A DNA stretch of 64,000 nt from Aaosphaeria pasadenensis (Eukaryota > Ascomycota > Dothideomycetes > Pleosporales): positions 744,001 through 808,000 of the forward strand of contig JAKLMB010000001.1 of NCBI GenBank assembly GCA_022813625.1. The letters run 5' to 3'. This document shows positions 1-11,169 of this stretch, in pieces (position 1 is the stretch's first letter; every line of letters begins with the position of its first letter). Below the pieces are notes generated by a model that made no database searches, was not told the DNA's origin, and saw nothing but the letters and a program-made list of their open reading frames with translations. The position numbers were made by a program, and so were the translations under genes.

Positions 1-1247
1 GAGCGGAACTGAAAAGCAAGTACCTACGTTGCAGTGTAGAGACAGGGTCTCGCCGCCGCAGCCTTCACCAGGGCGGTGAAGCACGGTTTAGCAAAGACAT
101 CCGCGAATTCAGTATAGGGCCAAAAAAAGAAAACACTATGCAAAGTGATCGGTCGTACGATTCTGAATTTGCAGTCCACAACCAATCGCGATCACTCGGG
201 CCTTTTCACATTGATTTGAGAGTCTCAGGAAGCTCATTCACTCGAACATGGTGATGTGGATTCAGGTGCCGGGTTTGTTCTCATGCACGAGAATACCGCC
301 GTATTCGAGATTGCAAGTCCCAATCATATCCAGTCTACTGGGGCAAGAAAAAGCAATGCTCGGAGGGTTGGCGTGGAGCTGTCAAACGAGGTCGATCCAT
401 GATATCGGAACCGGGGATACGGCTCACGAAGATTGTCGCTCGCTCATTGGGCGGATTCTATGCTCCGACGGGCGCCATTCCCAGTTAGTAAATGATCGCT
501 GCACATTGGTCTGCCAGCACCCACATGCCTCGTACTACTGAGTAATGCAGTCACTGATTCTCAAGTCTTGCTTTTAGTAACAATAAAATAACTACCGCAG
601 GGAGACGGCGAGACTAAGGGCAGCTTCCGCCCTTAGGCGAGCCGTTTGACACGGGACGCATGCACCACAACGTTTCGGGCACTCCCAGGATGCTGTATAA
701 AGAAAACTAAAGGGAGATCGGTGAAGCTAAGTCCGCAATGGTTTTGAGTGTGTTTGTCGAGCAATCGGTGCCATGCTTGGTAACTCACTGCGTTGAAGTG
801 AAGCCGACGGCATTCCAATCGCATGGATAGCACGCCCCTTCTTTCAAATTTGAAGGAAAAAGTACGGTCCCCTTACCAGGTGTGCGCGTTTGTACAGCTC
901 TGATCGCTACTGGAAAGAGACAACCACAGGCCAGTAGCAAAGAATGTGACTTAGCAGATCTTGAGGAAACACTTCAACAAGGGGAAATCGGCGGTCGGAT
1001 ACATGCTTTGGCTCCAGGGATTGATGAGCGTTTGAAGTCATCTCTTCCTAGACCTGGAATAAGCAAAGACCACACATGTAGAGACACCGAACAAAGAGGA
1101 TGTGTATATGAGTTCCAACATCTCTCACTGTATTAGTATTCAAGAGTTCGGCTTTGGGGTGCCTAGTGTGTTCGACCATCTGGAAGCTGATCACTCAACT
1201 TCTGATTTTGGAAAGCGAAATTCTATACATTGGCATTCACCATCACG
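1..1247. other. Intergenic, no supported gene
   Basis: I see no convincing coding exon on either strand. The open frames are short, lack recognisable domains and have no splice-linked continuation. The last few hundred bases are presumably the promoter and leader of the membrane-protein gene that follows. Confidence 0.6.
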
Positions 1248-2596
1248 ATGGAGATCCCGACAGAGCGACCTGCCAATGCCGATGAGACAGAGACGGTATC
1301 TGAGATGGCTGTGACCACGGCAGCTGGTGCCCTCGTAGCTGTGGTCGTCGTTCTACGTTACACTGGTCGATGGGTTTTGAGGAAGAGGGTTAAGCAAGGC
1401 AAAGGATCCAAGGAGGCAGTCTACGGCTTGGATGACCGTAAGTAGATCGTGAAACACAGCAGTTGGTCATAACTAAATAGACTCAGTTTTCAACGTGCTT
1501 GCGGTCCTGACGTTCTACGGCCTTTGTATCGCGGTCTACTTTGCCATCAGCAGAGGCATGGGAACGCATCTCACTCTGGTCCTCTTCGAAAGGGGACTCG
1601 CAGGTTTCAGTGCGTACAATCAAGTGAGTATACGAAATCTTGTACATCTAGCACCGTAGGGGATCCTGAGCTTACATCCATTAGTCGGTCTTTGTTTGTG
1701 CCATCTTCTACAACACGACTCTTGGTATGATCAAGCTCAGCGTTCTTGCACTTTATAGACGAATTCTGCGTGGTGTTCAATCTCAGAGGCTCCGCATCAT
1801 TGTCTGGAGTGTATTTGGCATCGTCGCCTGCAACACGACAGCCAACGTGCTTGTCGCGATATTCCAGTGCTGGCCCATCAAGGCAGCGTGGGATGTGACC
1901 ATAAGCCCTAACGACAAGCGGTAAGACTTCTAGACATTCCCTTCACAATCCAGATACTAATCCAGTAGATGCGTTGATGTCAATGCCTTCTACCTGGGCA
2001 ACGCCATCACAGGTGTGATTACAGATGCAATGGTGTACCTCCTTTCCATCCCCATCGTTAGGCCTCTTCAATTAGATGGAAGGACGAAGATTCAATTACT
2101 AGCAACCATGTTGATTGGCGGATTGTAAGTCGCAATCCTATTGAGTACGGCTTTCACGATAATTAACCGACCCATTAGTGCCGTAGTGACAGCCGCCGTT
2201 CGTCTCGGGTTCATTCCCGCACTCCTTTCCGATGCCGATGCGACTATGGCGATGGCGATACCGATGAACTGGTCAGTGGCCGAGCCCGCAGTTGGCATTC
2301 TCGTTTCGAGCATGCCTGCTATACGTGCTATTCGGTTCATGTGGCGTAAACCAGGAGACGATTCGTACGGCTCTGGTGCCGCTCATTCCACACTCAAGAG
2401 CCGGGGAGGTCACATACAGCTCATCGATATGAAGAATGGCGGTACGGAAGGTGGCAAAACCAGAAGTGCCGACAACGACAGCGAAGAGCACCTTGTTGAA
2501 GGAACGTATGGGCTGAAGGGATTGGGACAGATCTCGAGAACGACCGAGTTGGAGGTCGCATACTCCACGAAGTCAAGGGAAACCAACGTTATATGA
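1248..2596 (+). CDS. Fungal rhodopsin-domain (PTH11-like) integral membrane protein
   Basis: Five exons fit the frame: 1248-1437, 1487-1623, 1685-1920, 1969-2124 and 2179-2596, giving about 378 residues. All introns are short GT-AG introns (48-61 bp). The start is the first ATG in frame before the first hydrophobic helix (about residues 20-42). The protein has about seven hydrophobic helices, including a loop with IKLSVLALYRRI and then FQCWPIKAAWD, which are hallmarks of the fungal rhodopsin domain that includes PTH11-related proteins. A hydrophilic tail of roughly 90 residues ends with the SRTTELEVAYSTK type of C-terminus common in this family. These proteins sit in the plasma membrane and are thought to sense surfaces or ligands, but most have no known ligand. 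It lacks an N-terminal CFEM domain. The family call is firm; the biological role is unknown. Confidence 0.85.
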
Positions 2597-3582
2597 GTGA
2601 TACCGTATGACCGGCTGGCTGCAAGTAGAGCTGATACAATGAGTCTCCTGGCGAGACTCGATTCTGTTCAGAGGTTTCTGCTAAGGTATTCGAGGACGCG
2701 ACTACGGTATTATTCATATTCATGCCGCTTTGTGGACAGTGTTGACTTCAATGACGTTTCCTGGTACTGGATCTGCAGGGAAACGTCGCTGATCAAACGT
2801 CCCTGATCATTATGTTCGTTACCAGTCATAGGTAGCGGCCAAGTGGCTTGCGGCTTGTGCAAAGGCTCTAGCATCGTATGTTTAGAGAGAGGGTAGATGG
2901 GAGATGGATTTTTGATGGGGAAAGGAGACGCAGTAAAGGGAGATGAGGGATGTGTAGAATGTAGTTGTTTGTGAGGATGGATTATGGCGATAACGATATC
3001 GATAGCGATAAATATGTCTATGTCACATCAACTCGCGTCGCATTTTGCTCCTTGTCCCGCCACTTCTCCCTCGTTCCAAGAGAACTAAACAACAGCTCCT
3101 AAATTTCATCCGGACGAGGCTCTGGCTGTTGGCAGCTGTGCATTGCAGGTCCTACCACTCTTTTACTGGCGTGGTGCTGGCGTAGCAAGGCTCGAACCAA
3201 AGCCTCTCAACTGCGGGTGCGGCGCAAACGCAAGCCGTAGCTTGGGGTCTTTTCAATCCCATATTACTTCCATGGATAAAATAGGAAATCTCATCGCAAG
3301 GATCGTTTCTGCATGTTGCGATGGCTCTTTCGCCCTCGCCTGATTGGCTTACTCGCCGGTCGTATGTCAGGATGTGAGCCGTCTTCCAATGAAGGCGGGG
3401 GCATACTGCGAACATTGAACGAGCCTCGGGAAACAAAGCTACGCCGCAGTCGACGTCGCATCCACCATCATCTAAACCACATTAAATTTGGCCGATACTG
3501 AGACTATCTACTCATTCTTTTTCTTGTGAATTGAGAAATCACGACAGCTTAGTTGAGCAATTGAACAATCTCTGGTACGACA
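2597..3582. other. Intergenic, no supported gene
   Basis: This contains the 3' region of the membrane-protein gene and the promoter of the CoA-ligase gene. Short open frames on both strands look random. No repeat or RNA gene is visible. Confidence 0.6.
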
Positions 3583-5509
3583 ATGCCTCATGACTTCCTC
3601 AAACCACACTGGTCTCGGTTCATTGGACCGCGTGCCCCGGATCCAGTGAAGTCAGTCTACGAACCACATTCTGAGCACCTTTTCTCGTCACCGTATGGAC
3701 CTTTTCCAGAGTCTCCGCCGGACCTCAACATCCATGAGTTCTGCTTTCCCCCAGAGAACCCATTGCCCGAGGATTATCCTCTCTTCGTGAATGCGCTCAC
3801 CGATGAGACTGTTACTCTGCATCAACTCTATGCGCGTGCGTGTGCATTAGCACGCGTCTTTCGACATGACGGGCCCAACCCTCTGGGATTGGGTAAAAGC
3901 CCTGTCAACGACAAGGAGGACGGTGAGATCCTGGGCCTGTTCTCGAAAAACCACATCCACTACCCTATGGTTGCTCACGCGTGCTTCCGAGCGGAACTCG
4001 TCTTCGGTGGTATTAGTCCTGCATCGACACCATTTGAGCTGTGGTGGGTGCTGCGTAAGATGCAAATAACCAGTCTTATGTGCCATGAATCTTTGCTTCC
4101 CGTGGTGGTTGAAGCGTTGAAATTGGGAAGTGGCGAGAACGATAAATCTACCCCACTGAGACTCCTCTTGGATCCGAAAAAGATTATAGTACTCAGCGAC
4201 AACCCCGAGCATGATAGAATATCGGGACATCCTACTCTTGAATCACTTGTACGATACGGAACTACTCTCTCTGAAGTTCCGCGCAAGCTCCTAGGTGGCG
4301 ATAGGATGGCGTACCTCTTCCAATCGTCAGGCACCTCGGGGCTGCCAAAGGCAATGATGATATCCCACAAGAACGGCATCCACTCCGGCTTGCAGTCCAT
4401 GATCACCGCGGTGCAAGGTTCTCGTTTGATGGGTATCGAGCCTTTGAGTATACCTTCGCGTCTCCTCGGAGTGATACCCATGTACCATTCCTACGGCATG
4501 ATTCTGTGGATTCTCCGCATCAATCTTCTTCAATCTAGCAGCTACCTGCTTCCAAAGTGGGACGTCGAACTTGCATTGAAGAGCATAGAGAAGTACCAGC
4601 TCACAGTTCTGCCCCTAGTACCACCTTTGGTAAGACAAATCGCACAAAGCCCTCTCACTGAGAAGTACGACCTCTCTTCTGTCACCGGAGCGATGAGCGG
4701 CGCCGCGTACTTACCACCAGACGTTGCTCATTCGCTCGCAAAGAAGCTGCCCAGCAGCTCAGGATTACCCATCCCGAGTGGCTACGGTCTGAGTGAAGCA
4801 GCGAGCATTGCAAGCCCCGCTCCGCCAGGTCTGTTCGGTCTTGAATATGCCCCTCCTGGAACCATTGGGTACCTACTTCCTGGCATGGAGGGACGTGTAG
4901 TCGACCCTGACACGCTGCAAGAGGTACCAAAGGGCCAAAAGGGGGAATTGTGGGCACGCGGAAACGTCGTGACTCCCGGTTACTTCAAAGACCCCAAGGC
5001 TACAGCCGAAATATTCACTGAGCCAGGTTGGCTGAGAACTGGCGATTTAGTCCTGCGAGACGAACACGATCGACTTCACTACCTAGATAGATTGAAGGAA
5101 ATGATCAAAGTGAAGGGCTTACAGGTAGCTGCGACAGAAGTCGAGGACACGCTTCTCGACCATCCTGAAGCGCTCGTCAGAGACGCATGTGTGGCCGGCG
5201 TGGATAACGGCCGCGGTGATGGATCTCTGTTCGTCCGAGCATGGGTAGTATTATCTCAAGATGGAATCAAGCAGGGCGAGGAAGTCGTGGCACAGAAATT
5301 AGATGAGTTCGTCAAGCAGAGACTGAGCCGACATAAGTGGATCACAGGTGGAATTGAGGCAGTCGATTCTGTAAGTCATCTCTCTCGCTACATATGACGT
5401 TGCTGATAATTCCTAGCTACCCAGAACGCCTTCAGGTAAAATGCTCCGGCGTGAGATGAGGGACCGATACCATGCGCGTATCAAGGCTGAAGGCAAGAGC
5501 AAGCTGTAG
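3583..5509 (+). CDS. Peroxisomal acyl/aryl-CoA ligase (4-coumarate:CoA ligase-like AMP-binding enzyme)
   Basis: Two exons, 3583-5370 and 5417-5509, give 626 residues. The protein is an adenylate-forming enzyme that activates a carboxylic acid with ATP and CoA. The P-loop-like motif SSGTSGLPKAMMISHKN lies near residue 250. YGLSEAAS follows near 400, GWLRTGDL near 483 and the hinge LKEMIKVKGLQV just after. The short second exon supplies the catalytic-lysine motif PRTPSGKM (Lys about 604) and the C-terminus KSKL, whose last three residues form a canonical PTS1 peroxisomal signal. Reading through the 46-bp intron instead gives a 604-residue protein lacking both. Length fits the 4CL/acyl-CoA synthetase group. 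The substrate (medium-chain fatty acid, phenylpropanoid or similar) cannot be read from sequence. No pathway partner is adjacent. Confidence 0.88.
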
Positions 5510-5674
5510 ACGCTCTATTCCTGGTTCCCAGAGCAAGAAAATAGTGCGCGAGAAATGACAATACGACATTCGCATGACCGTCTGCTCGCGTAGCATGCAA
5601 ACACCGTCCTGACGACCACACCCCTTCCAAATATCTCTTCCCCCAACCATGCCTCCCCCAAACTCAACAACCCT

Positions 5675-5971
5675 TCACCCTGACTTCTTTTCCTCCTCCT
5701 TTCCCCTCTTCGTCCCGATGCAATCTTCACACTTCAACCTATCGTGACCGCACCCCAGACAGACCATCGCCCTTGACTCCCACTGACAGACGTGACATTT
5801 CGACATGGGCGCTAGCTTTGCTTTAGGCTTTGATGCGGTGTTTGTGGTGGTTTCGGTGCTGGATTCCGTGGTGTTGGTGAATCCGAAGCTGTAGTTGAGG
5901 GATACGTCGAGTGAGACGTTGGCTTGGAAGCGGTGTGTGGAGTTTTTCTTGTAATTGGATTGGTTGTTCAT
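5675..5971 (-). CDS. Small three-CxxC putative zinc-binding protein
   Basis: A single-exon protein of 98 residues. The frame is open to an upstream ATG at 6058 (127 residues). However, a TATATAA element lies only about 7 bases before that ATG, and the stretch between has the CA-rich look of a leader, so I prefer the ATG at 5971. The N-terminal half is Asn/Ser/Thr-rich. The C-terminal half has three CxxC pairs, CHVC, CLGC followed by GH, and CEDC, in about 26 residues. This suggests a small zinc-ribbon or treble-clef-like fold. The end is basic and charged. No signal peptide or membrane helix is seen. I do not recognise the family, and the function is unknown. It is convergent with the CoA-ligase gene, 165 bp between stops. 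Confidence 0.6.
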   Translation of the reverse strand: MNNQSNYKKNSTHRFQANVSLDVSLNYSFGFTNTTESSTETTTNTASKPKAKLAPMSKCHVCQWESRAMVCLGCGHDRLKCEDCIGTKRGKEEEKKSG

Positions 5972-6064
5972 GTTTGGAACAGTGGTGTGTAGATTTGGCT
6001 TTGCAGATTGGGAATTTTGTGGTGTGTATGTCTGAATTGAAATAAGATTTCCATCCATTTCCCC

Positions 6065-6071
6065 TTATATA
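6065..6071 (-). promoter_or_regulatory. Putative TATA box of the small cysteine-rich gene
   Basis: TATATAA on the minus strand, about 94 bp before the preferred start at 5971 and only 7 bp before the alternative ATG at 6058. Its position is the main argument for the shorter protein. Confidence 0.5.
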
Positions 6072-6246
6072 CCTCGCCTGTCCAAATATGTACGAAGTCC
6101 ACACCATGTCTCGCATCTCATTCACACATAGTGAGACAAAATATACGCAAGTCCCCTCAACCACCCGACCTACCCGCCCACTCCATCAAAATACCACCAT
6201 AGCAATATTTTACCATCCAACGCCACACCGCACCTAAACTAACTAC

Positions 6247-7059
6247 TCACCCCATACAAGGCCTCTTCCCACAAGAACTCAACGTGTGCACATACCTCAA
6301 CTTCCCACCCTCAACCCTAAACTCATGACTATCCGGCAGCCCCTTCGTCCCAACACTCCCATCTGTGCCCCCGAAATCCATAATAATATCCACCGTCCCA
6401 TACTCCTGATCGATCACATACTGCCTGTTGACCAACTTAACCCCATTCGGCACCCCAACATCGCACCTATCATTCGCCGCGCCCTTCCCCGTGTACGCAC
6501 CGCCCTCTAGACGCGCGCACGGCGTCCCCCACGGCACCTTGACGTTCTTGTCGTTGAACAAGTCGCAGTACGCGTCGCCGGCAGCCTTGATGACCTGTCG
6601 CGTGTCCTGCTTTTCCGCGGGGATGGGGTCCCATTTCTCGCGGCTGGCCCAGTAGTACGTCCCCGTGACGTTGAACAGCCAGTCGCCCTTGGTCGTGATG
6701 ATGCTGTCGATCTGGTTCACCTTCTGCGTGCTGGCGTCCAGGCGCAGTTGGCTGTGGATCACGTAGGGCGCGGAGGGGTTCTGCACGATGGCTTCGAGGA
6801 AGCCGGCGCATTGTACGATGTCGTGTTGGTGCCGCTCGAAGTCGATTTTGAGGCCTTTGGAGAGGATGCCGGTTTTGATGTCGGAGGATGCGCGGTTCTC
6901 GGTGTAGGTTAGGGTTCCTGGGGAGAGGGAGGAGAAGGAGGGTGTGCCCGCTTTGAGGGCAGAGGCGTAGTCTTGCGTTATGGTTTTCAGGAGGGCCCGG
7001 GTGCAGTTCTGAGAGAGGGCCGAAGTGGCGAGGGAGAGGACGGTTAGGAGGGTACGCAT
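6247..7059 (-). CDS. Secreted DUF8021 (SnoaL-like) protein
   Basis: One intronless frame of 270 residues. The first about 16 residues form a signal peptide ending in ALS before QNCTR, so the mature protein is likely extracellular. The remainder resembles the DUF8021 family of ascomycete secreted proteins, related to SnoaL/NTF2-like folds, with conserved stretches such as KGDWLFN, YYWASREKWD, GDAYCDLF and GTPCARLEGG. The cysteines (NCTR, QCAG, YCDL, PCARL, RCDVG, SSCGKRPC) suggest several disulfides. Characterised relatives are few, so no enzymatic role is claimed. The start follows a TATA box at a normal distance. Confidence 0.8.
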   Translation of the reverse strand: MRTLLTVLSLATSALSQNCTRALLKTITQDYASALKAGTPSFSSLSPGTLTYTENRASSDIKTGILSKGLKIDFERHQHDIVQCAGFLEAIVQNPSAPYVIHSQLRLDASTQKVNQIDSIITTKGDWLFNVTGTYYWASREKWDPIPAEKQDTRQVIKAAGDAYCDLFNDKNVKVPWGTPCARLEGGAYTGKGAANDRCDVGVPNGVKLVNRQYVIDQEYGTVDIIMDFGGTDGSVGTKGLPDSHEFRVEGGKLRYVHTLSSCGKRPCMG

Positions 7060-7667
7060 TTTCTTGAGATGTTACCCGTTTGAGGCTCTCGTGGGAGTTG
7101 GCTGAGATAGTGGTTCGTTTCAGTGCCTCGGAAGTTGTGTGGTTATTGTCGTTATATATTTCACCACAGTGACAGTACCCAGATCCAAATCCGGCTTGAA
7201 GTGATCCCAATTGGATGCCATTGTTCGTCGCGAATCACTATAATCGGTTCTCTGTAGAGAGGGTTAAAGTCCTGGGATTGAGACGACTTCGGTAGTAGTT
7301 GATCGGCGGGGCTGTCATATAGGATAGATGAAATGGCCTAGCATAGCTGTGTGGGGCAACATGACAGTACCGGATCTACAAGTTCGTTCGCCTCTGATTT
7401 GATCCAAAGGTGAAATCGAAGGATCATTGGTTCAGGACGTCCTACACGATATTATTTTTCTGATTGATCGCAGAGTGGTTCTCCTCTTCTCGGTAGTGGT
7501 GCAAATGGAGATTGGGAGGACTTCCGAACCAATTGCCTTGGTGCAACACGAGCAGGCATCTCGATACATTGTTTCTGGAACGGATTCTGATACGGATCGT
7601 ATAGTCAAGCTGCAAGAGATTCGAGGCTGGATATTATCTATTCTCTACATGTCTTATGTCAAGGGGA
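7060..7667. other. Intergenic between DUF8021 start and gelsolin-like stop
   Basis: This holds the DUF8021 promoter and the 3' region of the gelsolin-like gene. No additional gene is supported. Confidence 0.6.
7152..7158 (-). promoter_or_regulatory. Putative TATA box of the DUF8021 gene
   Basis: TATATAA on the minus strand, about 93 bp upstream of the ATG at 7059. The distance is typical for a fungal TATA-containing promoter with a short leader. Confidence 0.45.
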
Positions 7668-8873
7668 TCAAGCCTCAACTGCGGTCCAAAAACCTCTTCC
7701 CTCATTCCCTTGCACAACCTTGGCAAACGACAAGCTCGCAGCATCCTCTTGTTGTGCGACATATCTCTGCAAAACGCGCAACCACATCTTCTTCTCCGCG
7801 CGACTCGCCGCATGTCCCTCCCAAACCCAAATGCCCTTTCCAGAATCCAACAAAAAGACATCATTGCCATCCAAATCCTCTCTATTGATCGCCTTCCCTT
7901 CCTTAACCAAGTTGAAGCTAAGCTGTCCCTCAGCATCCGACAAGCGAAACAACTTCTTCTCGCGATCCTGCGACGACCGCGACGAGATGGGCTGTTCGGC
8001 TGTAAACGTAGTCTCGAGCGGATTGATGTCCTGACCACCTAAGTGATCAACAACAATCTTGGACCGGGTCTCGTTCTGCGAGAGAACCTCCACATCCACG
8101 TGCTTCGCAAGCGTGAGGTCGTTGACCACCTGTGCCGCTTTCATCTTCTCCATAGGGGAGCACTTCTTGCCCTGCCACACGAATATCTTGTCCCCTCTAT
8201 CCAAGACGAACACATCGCCTTCGTCCAGACTCTTCCATGTCGGCTCCACCTCGTGCACGAGTATCGCGTCGCGGCCGGCCGCCGGGCTGGGATGCTTGAA
8301 GATGCGAAGCAGGGTGTCGATGTGCTGGGGCGTCTCGTTGACGTCGACGTGGGTGAAACCGGAGCGCACGCCGCCGCGCAGGATCTTGACGCGGGGGAAC
8401 AGCGCGCTGAACGCATCGGAGGGCGCGGATTGGATCTCGCGGTGCTGGGTCGCTGCGCCGTGCAGGAACTCGTCCAGCTCGACCGTCTTGTAGGCTGCGG
8501 TGCCCGCTTCGTCCTGCGTTGTGTGACTACCTAGCCAGAAGAATATGTCGTGTATCAGTTTCTCCTTCTCCCTTTCTCCATCTTCGGTGTTGTCGCTTTG
8601 CTTCGATGCGGCTTTGACGGAGTTGAGGACGATGTACGAATCGCCCTCGTGGAACTGGCTGTACTTCTCCTTCGGCCAGGGAACGACTTCGAAGTCTTCA
8701 ATGCGCCAGATGAAGAGTCCCTGCTCAGTTCCTATCTTCCCATTGTTCCATGCTGGTTCGGTGGTAGCGGATTGGTACTTGACGCGGTGATCAAGCTCTG
8801 AGTTGACAAGCTCGACGTTGGAGTCCCGCCAGTCGTATTCTTTGGGGTGAACGAGGCCTTCGTTTGGTGGCAT
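7668..8873 (-). CDS. Gelsolin/fragmin/severin-like actin-binding protein
   Basis: One intronless frame of 401 residues. It carries three gelsolin-homology segments, at about residues 55-165, 195-290 and 315-395. Signatures include GLFIWRIEDFEVVP, FHEGDSYIVL and IFFWLGSHTTQDEAGTAAYK in the first, GDVFVLDRGDKIFVWQGKKC in the second, and NDVFLLDSGKGIWVWEG with an ASRAEKK follow-up in the third. Three repeats match fragmin and severin rather than six-repeat gelsolin or villin. Such proteins bind, cap or sever actin filaments in the cytoplasm, usually under calcium control. The DxxEAGTAAYK pattern in repeat one is the usual calcium/actin-contact region. No signal peptide is present. The start is the first ATG in frame. 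Confidence 0.9.
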   Translation of the reverse strand: MPPNEGLVHPKEYDWRDSNVELVNSELDHRVKYQSATTEPAWNNGKIGTEQGLFIWRIEDFEVVPWPKEKYSQFHEGDSYIVLNSVKAASKQSDNTEDGEREKEKLIHDIFFWLGSHTTQDEAGTAAYKTVELDEFLHGAATQHREIQSAPSDAFSALFPRVKILRGGVRSGFTHVDVNETPQHIDTLLRIFKHPSPAAGRDAILVHEVEPTWKSLDEGDVFVLDRGDKIFVWQGKKCSPMEKMKAAQVVNDLTLAKHVDVEVLSQNETRSKIVVDHLGGQDINPLETTFTAEQPISSRSSQDREKKLFRLSDAEGQLSFNLVKEGKAINREDLDGNDVFLLDSGKGIWVWEGHAASRAEKKMWLRVLQRYVAQQEDAASLSFAKVVQGNEGRGFWTAVEA

Positions 8874-9392
8874 TTTCGAGGATGTATTCTGATATGATTT
8901 TTCTTGTAGAGTTTACAATTGAATGTTCGGTGCGTCGATTGGAAGAGTGTAAGCAAGATGAAGCCAGCTGGAGGTGGCTGTTTCAAGATGCAAGACACCG
9001 GGCTTGGAGGGTGGAGGGGAAGCTCCGGCTACGTAATGATGGTTCAGGGTCCAGTGATCTACGGGGACGGCGCGCCTTGAACGTGGGCTAAGAGGAGCCG
9101 GCGGGCGCTACGTCATTTAGTCCCGCGAACCAGTGACTAGTCTCCCGTCAATACTTGTAGAGGATGCATTTGAGGCGTCTCTTGCACTCCGGAAGGAATT
9201 TGACTTGTAGAGGTAACAAAGCTTCAATTCTATGCTATTACTTCCCATGATAATAATAAAAGTATGGTTTTCCATTACTGTTTCGCGTAATACCGTCATA
9301 AACATTTCCTTCATCGCCATGCCATTCGCAATTTCCGAGCCGAGTCGATAATGACCATTCCAATTCCTATGTTATGCCACACCAGGTGCCAT
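8874..9392. other. Intergenic
   Basis: Promoter side of the gelsolin-like gene and 3' side of the transporter gene. I see no coding potential beyond short random frames. Confidence 0.6.
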
Positions 9393-11010
9393 TTAATAGA
9401 CGTAGAAGACCTCGACCTCGTTGTCGGACTCGCGGAGCTTCTTGTTCCTTCGGATCATAACAAACTTCGCAAGCCAGGCGAGCAGAGCAGTCGCAACTGA
9501 GAATCCCGCAGAAGATCCCAAAGCGATGGCGTAGCGTGGTTCGTCAGTCTTGGGCCAGAGGTATGGTGTCCTGAGAAAGTTATGTTAGTATCTACTGTCC
9601 CAAAGAATTTGATTCAGATTGTAATAGACTTACCAGATGAAAGAAGCGTTCATGATGGTGGTAACAATGCCAATGGCGACGGCCTTCTTCTCCTTCGTTT
9701 GACCACACGTACTTCCGCACCAACCCAAGATGAGCGAATTGACACCGTATGTACCGATGGTGAAGATGACCATGGATACGTAACGTCCGGCCAAGTCCAT
9801 TGTAAGGCAAGCGGCAACGAATCCAATGGTTGCGACAGCTTTTGATATAGTGATATGCCAAGTCCTCTCGTTGAACTTTCCGGAAGACCATGAAACGGCG
9901 ATGGTAACCGCACCAGCGATCAAGTATGGAGGGCAAGTAAGGACTAAGGTGATGGTCTGGTCAAAGCCGAGGGTCTCTACGACTGTGGGGAAGAAGTTCT
10001 AATGCGTTTTAGCTCATTTCCCTACTCCATGATACTGCTTCTGACTAACCTTGAAACCGTTCGCAGCAAGATGCATGTGTGCCATAAGGGCGAAGATCCA
10101 GACCATAGGGTCCTTGGATGCCTGCTTGAAGCCCTTCCAGGTAGAGGTCTCGCCCTTGTTCTGAACAGTATCGAGCTCCATACGGTTGGTGGCCAATGCG
10201 CGCTCGTCTGGGGTAAGCCACTTGGTGTTGTGGGGGAAGTCGGGAAGGAGGAAGAAGCCGATGATAGCAATGACGAAAGTGACGACACCCTGGAGGATGA
10301 AGAGCCACCTCCAGCCAGAGATTCCAGCGACATCGTCGAGACCGTGGAAGATACCAGCTGCGATAAGACCAGCAAAGGCAGTAGCGAGAATGTTACCAGT
10401 GTACAGGATAGCGATACGGGTGGCAACCTCCTTTCGAGTATAGAAGCAGGAGAGAAGGTAGACTGCACCGGGGTAGTAGGGCGCCTCAGTGATACCCAGG
10501 AAGAAGCGAGTGAGGAGGAGGCCTGTGAAGTTCTTGGAAAGAGCAGTCAAGGCGCTGACGGTAGCCCAAAGCATCATGGCAATACCCATGTAACGAGAAG
10601 GTCGAGTTCGAGTCAAGAACATGTTAGAGGGGATTTGACCAAGAAGATAACCGACGAAGAGAATTGACACGCAGGTCTGGTACTGTGTGCTGCTGAGGTT
10701 CAAGTCTTCCTCAAGATCGTTCAGACGCGCAAGAGCAATTGCATTACGGTCAAGGTAGTTGAGCCAGTACATGCTCCAAAGCATGGGCTGCACATCGTCA
10801 GTCACGTCACCACGTCCACTCACAGCGCTAGGTACTGACCATGATCCAGCGATCCAACTTCTTCACGAGAGCAATCTCGCGAGGGTCGGTCTTTTCGTGA
10901 GCGCCGGAGTAATCCTGCTTGTCAACCGCGGGGATGGGCTTGAGGATTTCCGGGTCGTTGGTCTGCTGCTGCTCGAGCATGATGACCTCGTCTTTCTTTT
11001 CGACGGCCAT
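9393..11010 (-). CDS. MFS transporter, anion:cation symporter (Dal5/allantoate permease) family
   Basis: Four exons on the minus strand: 11010-10840, 10787-10050, 9998-9634 and 9570-9393, giving about 483 residues. The three introns are 51-63 bp. The cytoplasmic N-terminus (about 57 residues, charged) runs into a hydrophobic core with about 12 helices. Typical signatures of this family are YLDRNAIALARLNDLEEDL after helix 1, GYLLGQIPSNMFLTR in helix 2, FFLGITEAPYYPGAVYLLSCFYTRKE around helix 4-5 and SGWRWLFILQG. These place it with Dal5, Tna1 and other fungal organic-anion permeases, which take up allantoate, nicotinate, pantothenate, biotin or small peptides with protons. The actual substrate cannot be told. 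It ends EVEVFYVY. Neighbours suggest no pathway. Confidence 0.9.
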
Positions 11011-11163
11011 GGTGGTTCAATGTATCACACAACTGGATATGGATAACAAGAATGATTGGCTGGTATCGAATTGATATTGAATTGCAGATCTGGGGCAGGC
11101 AGTGCGGAGAAGCTCTGAAACCACAGTCCTGGAGATCTGGGGAAAGACGACCTGGGGAAGCTC

Positions 11164-11169
11164 TTTATA
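11164..11169 (-). promoter_or_regulatory. Putative TATA box of the MFS transporter gene
   Basis: TATAAA on the minus strand about 155 bp before the ATG at 11010. Position only; there is no independent evidence for the transcription start. Confidence 0.35.

Noticed and set aside
6470..7210. A 246-codon minus-strand frame
   Set aside because: Overlaps the DUF8021 gene in another frame; Arg/His/Pro-rich and without family signatures.
10002..10667. A 221-codon plus-strand open frame
   Set aside because: Antisense to the MFS transporter; composition is typical of a complement frame.
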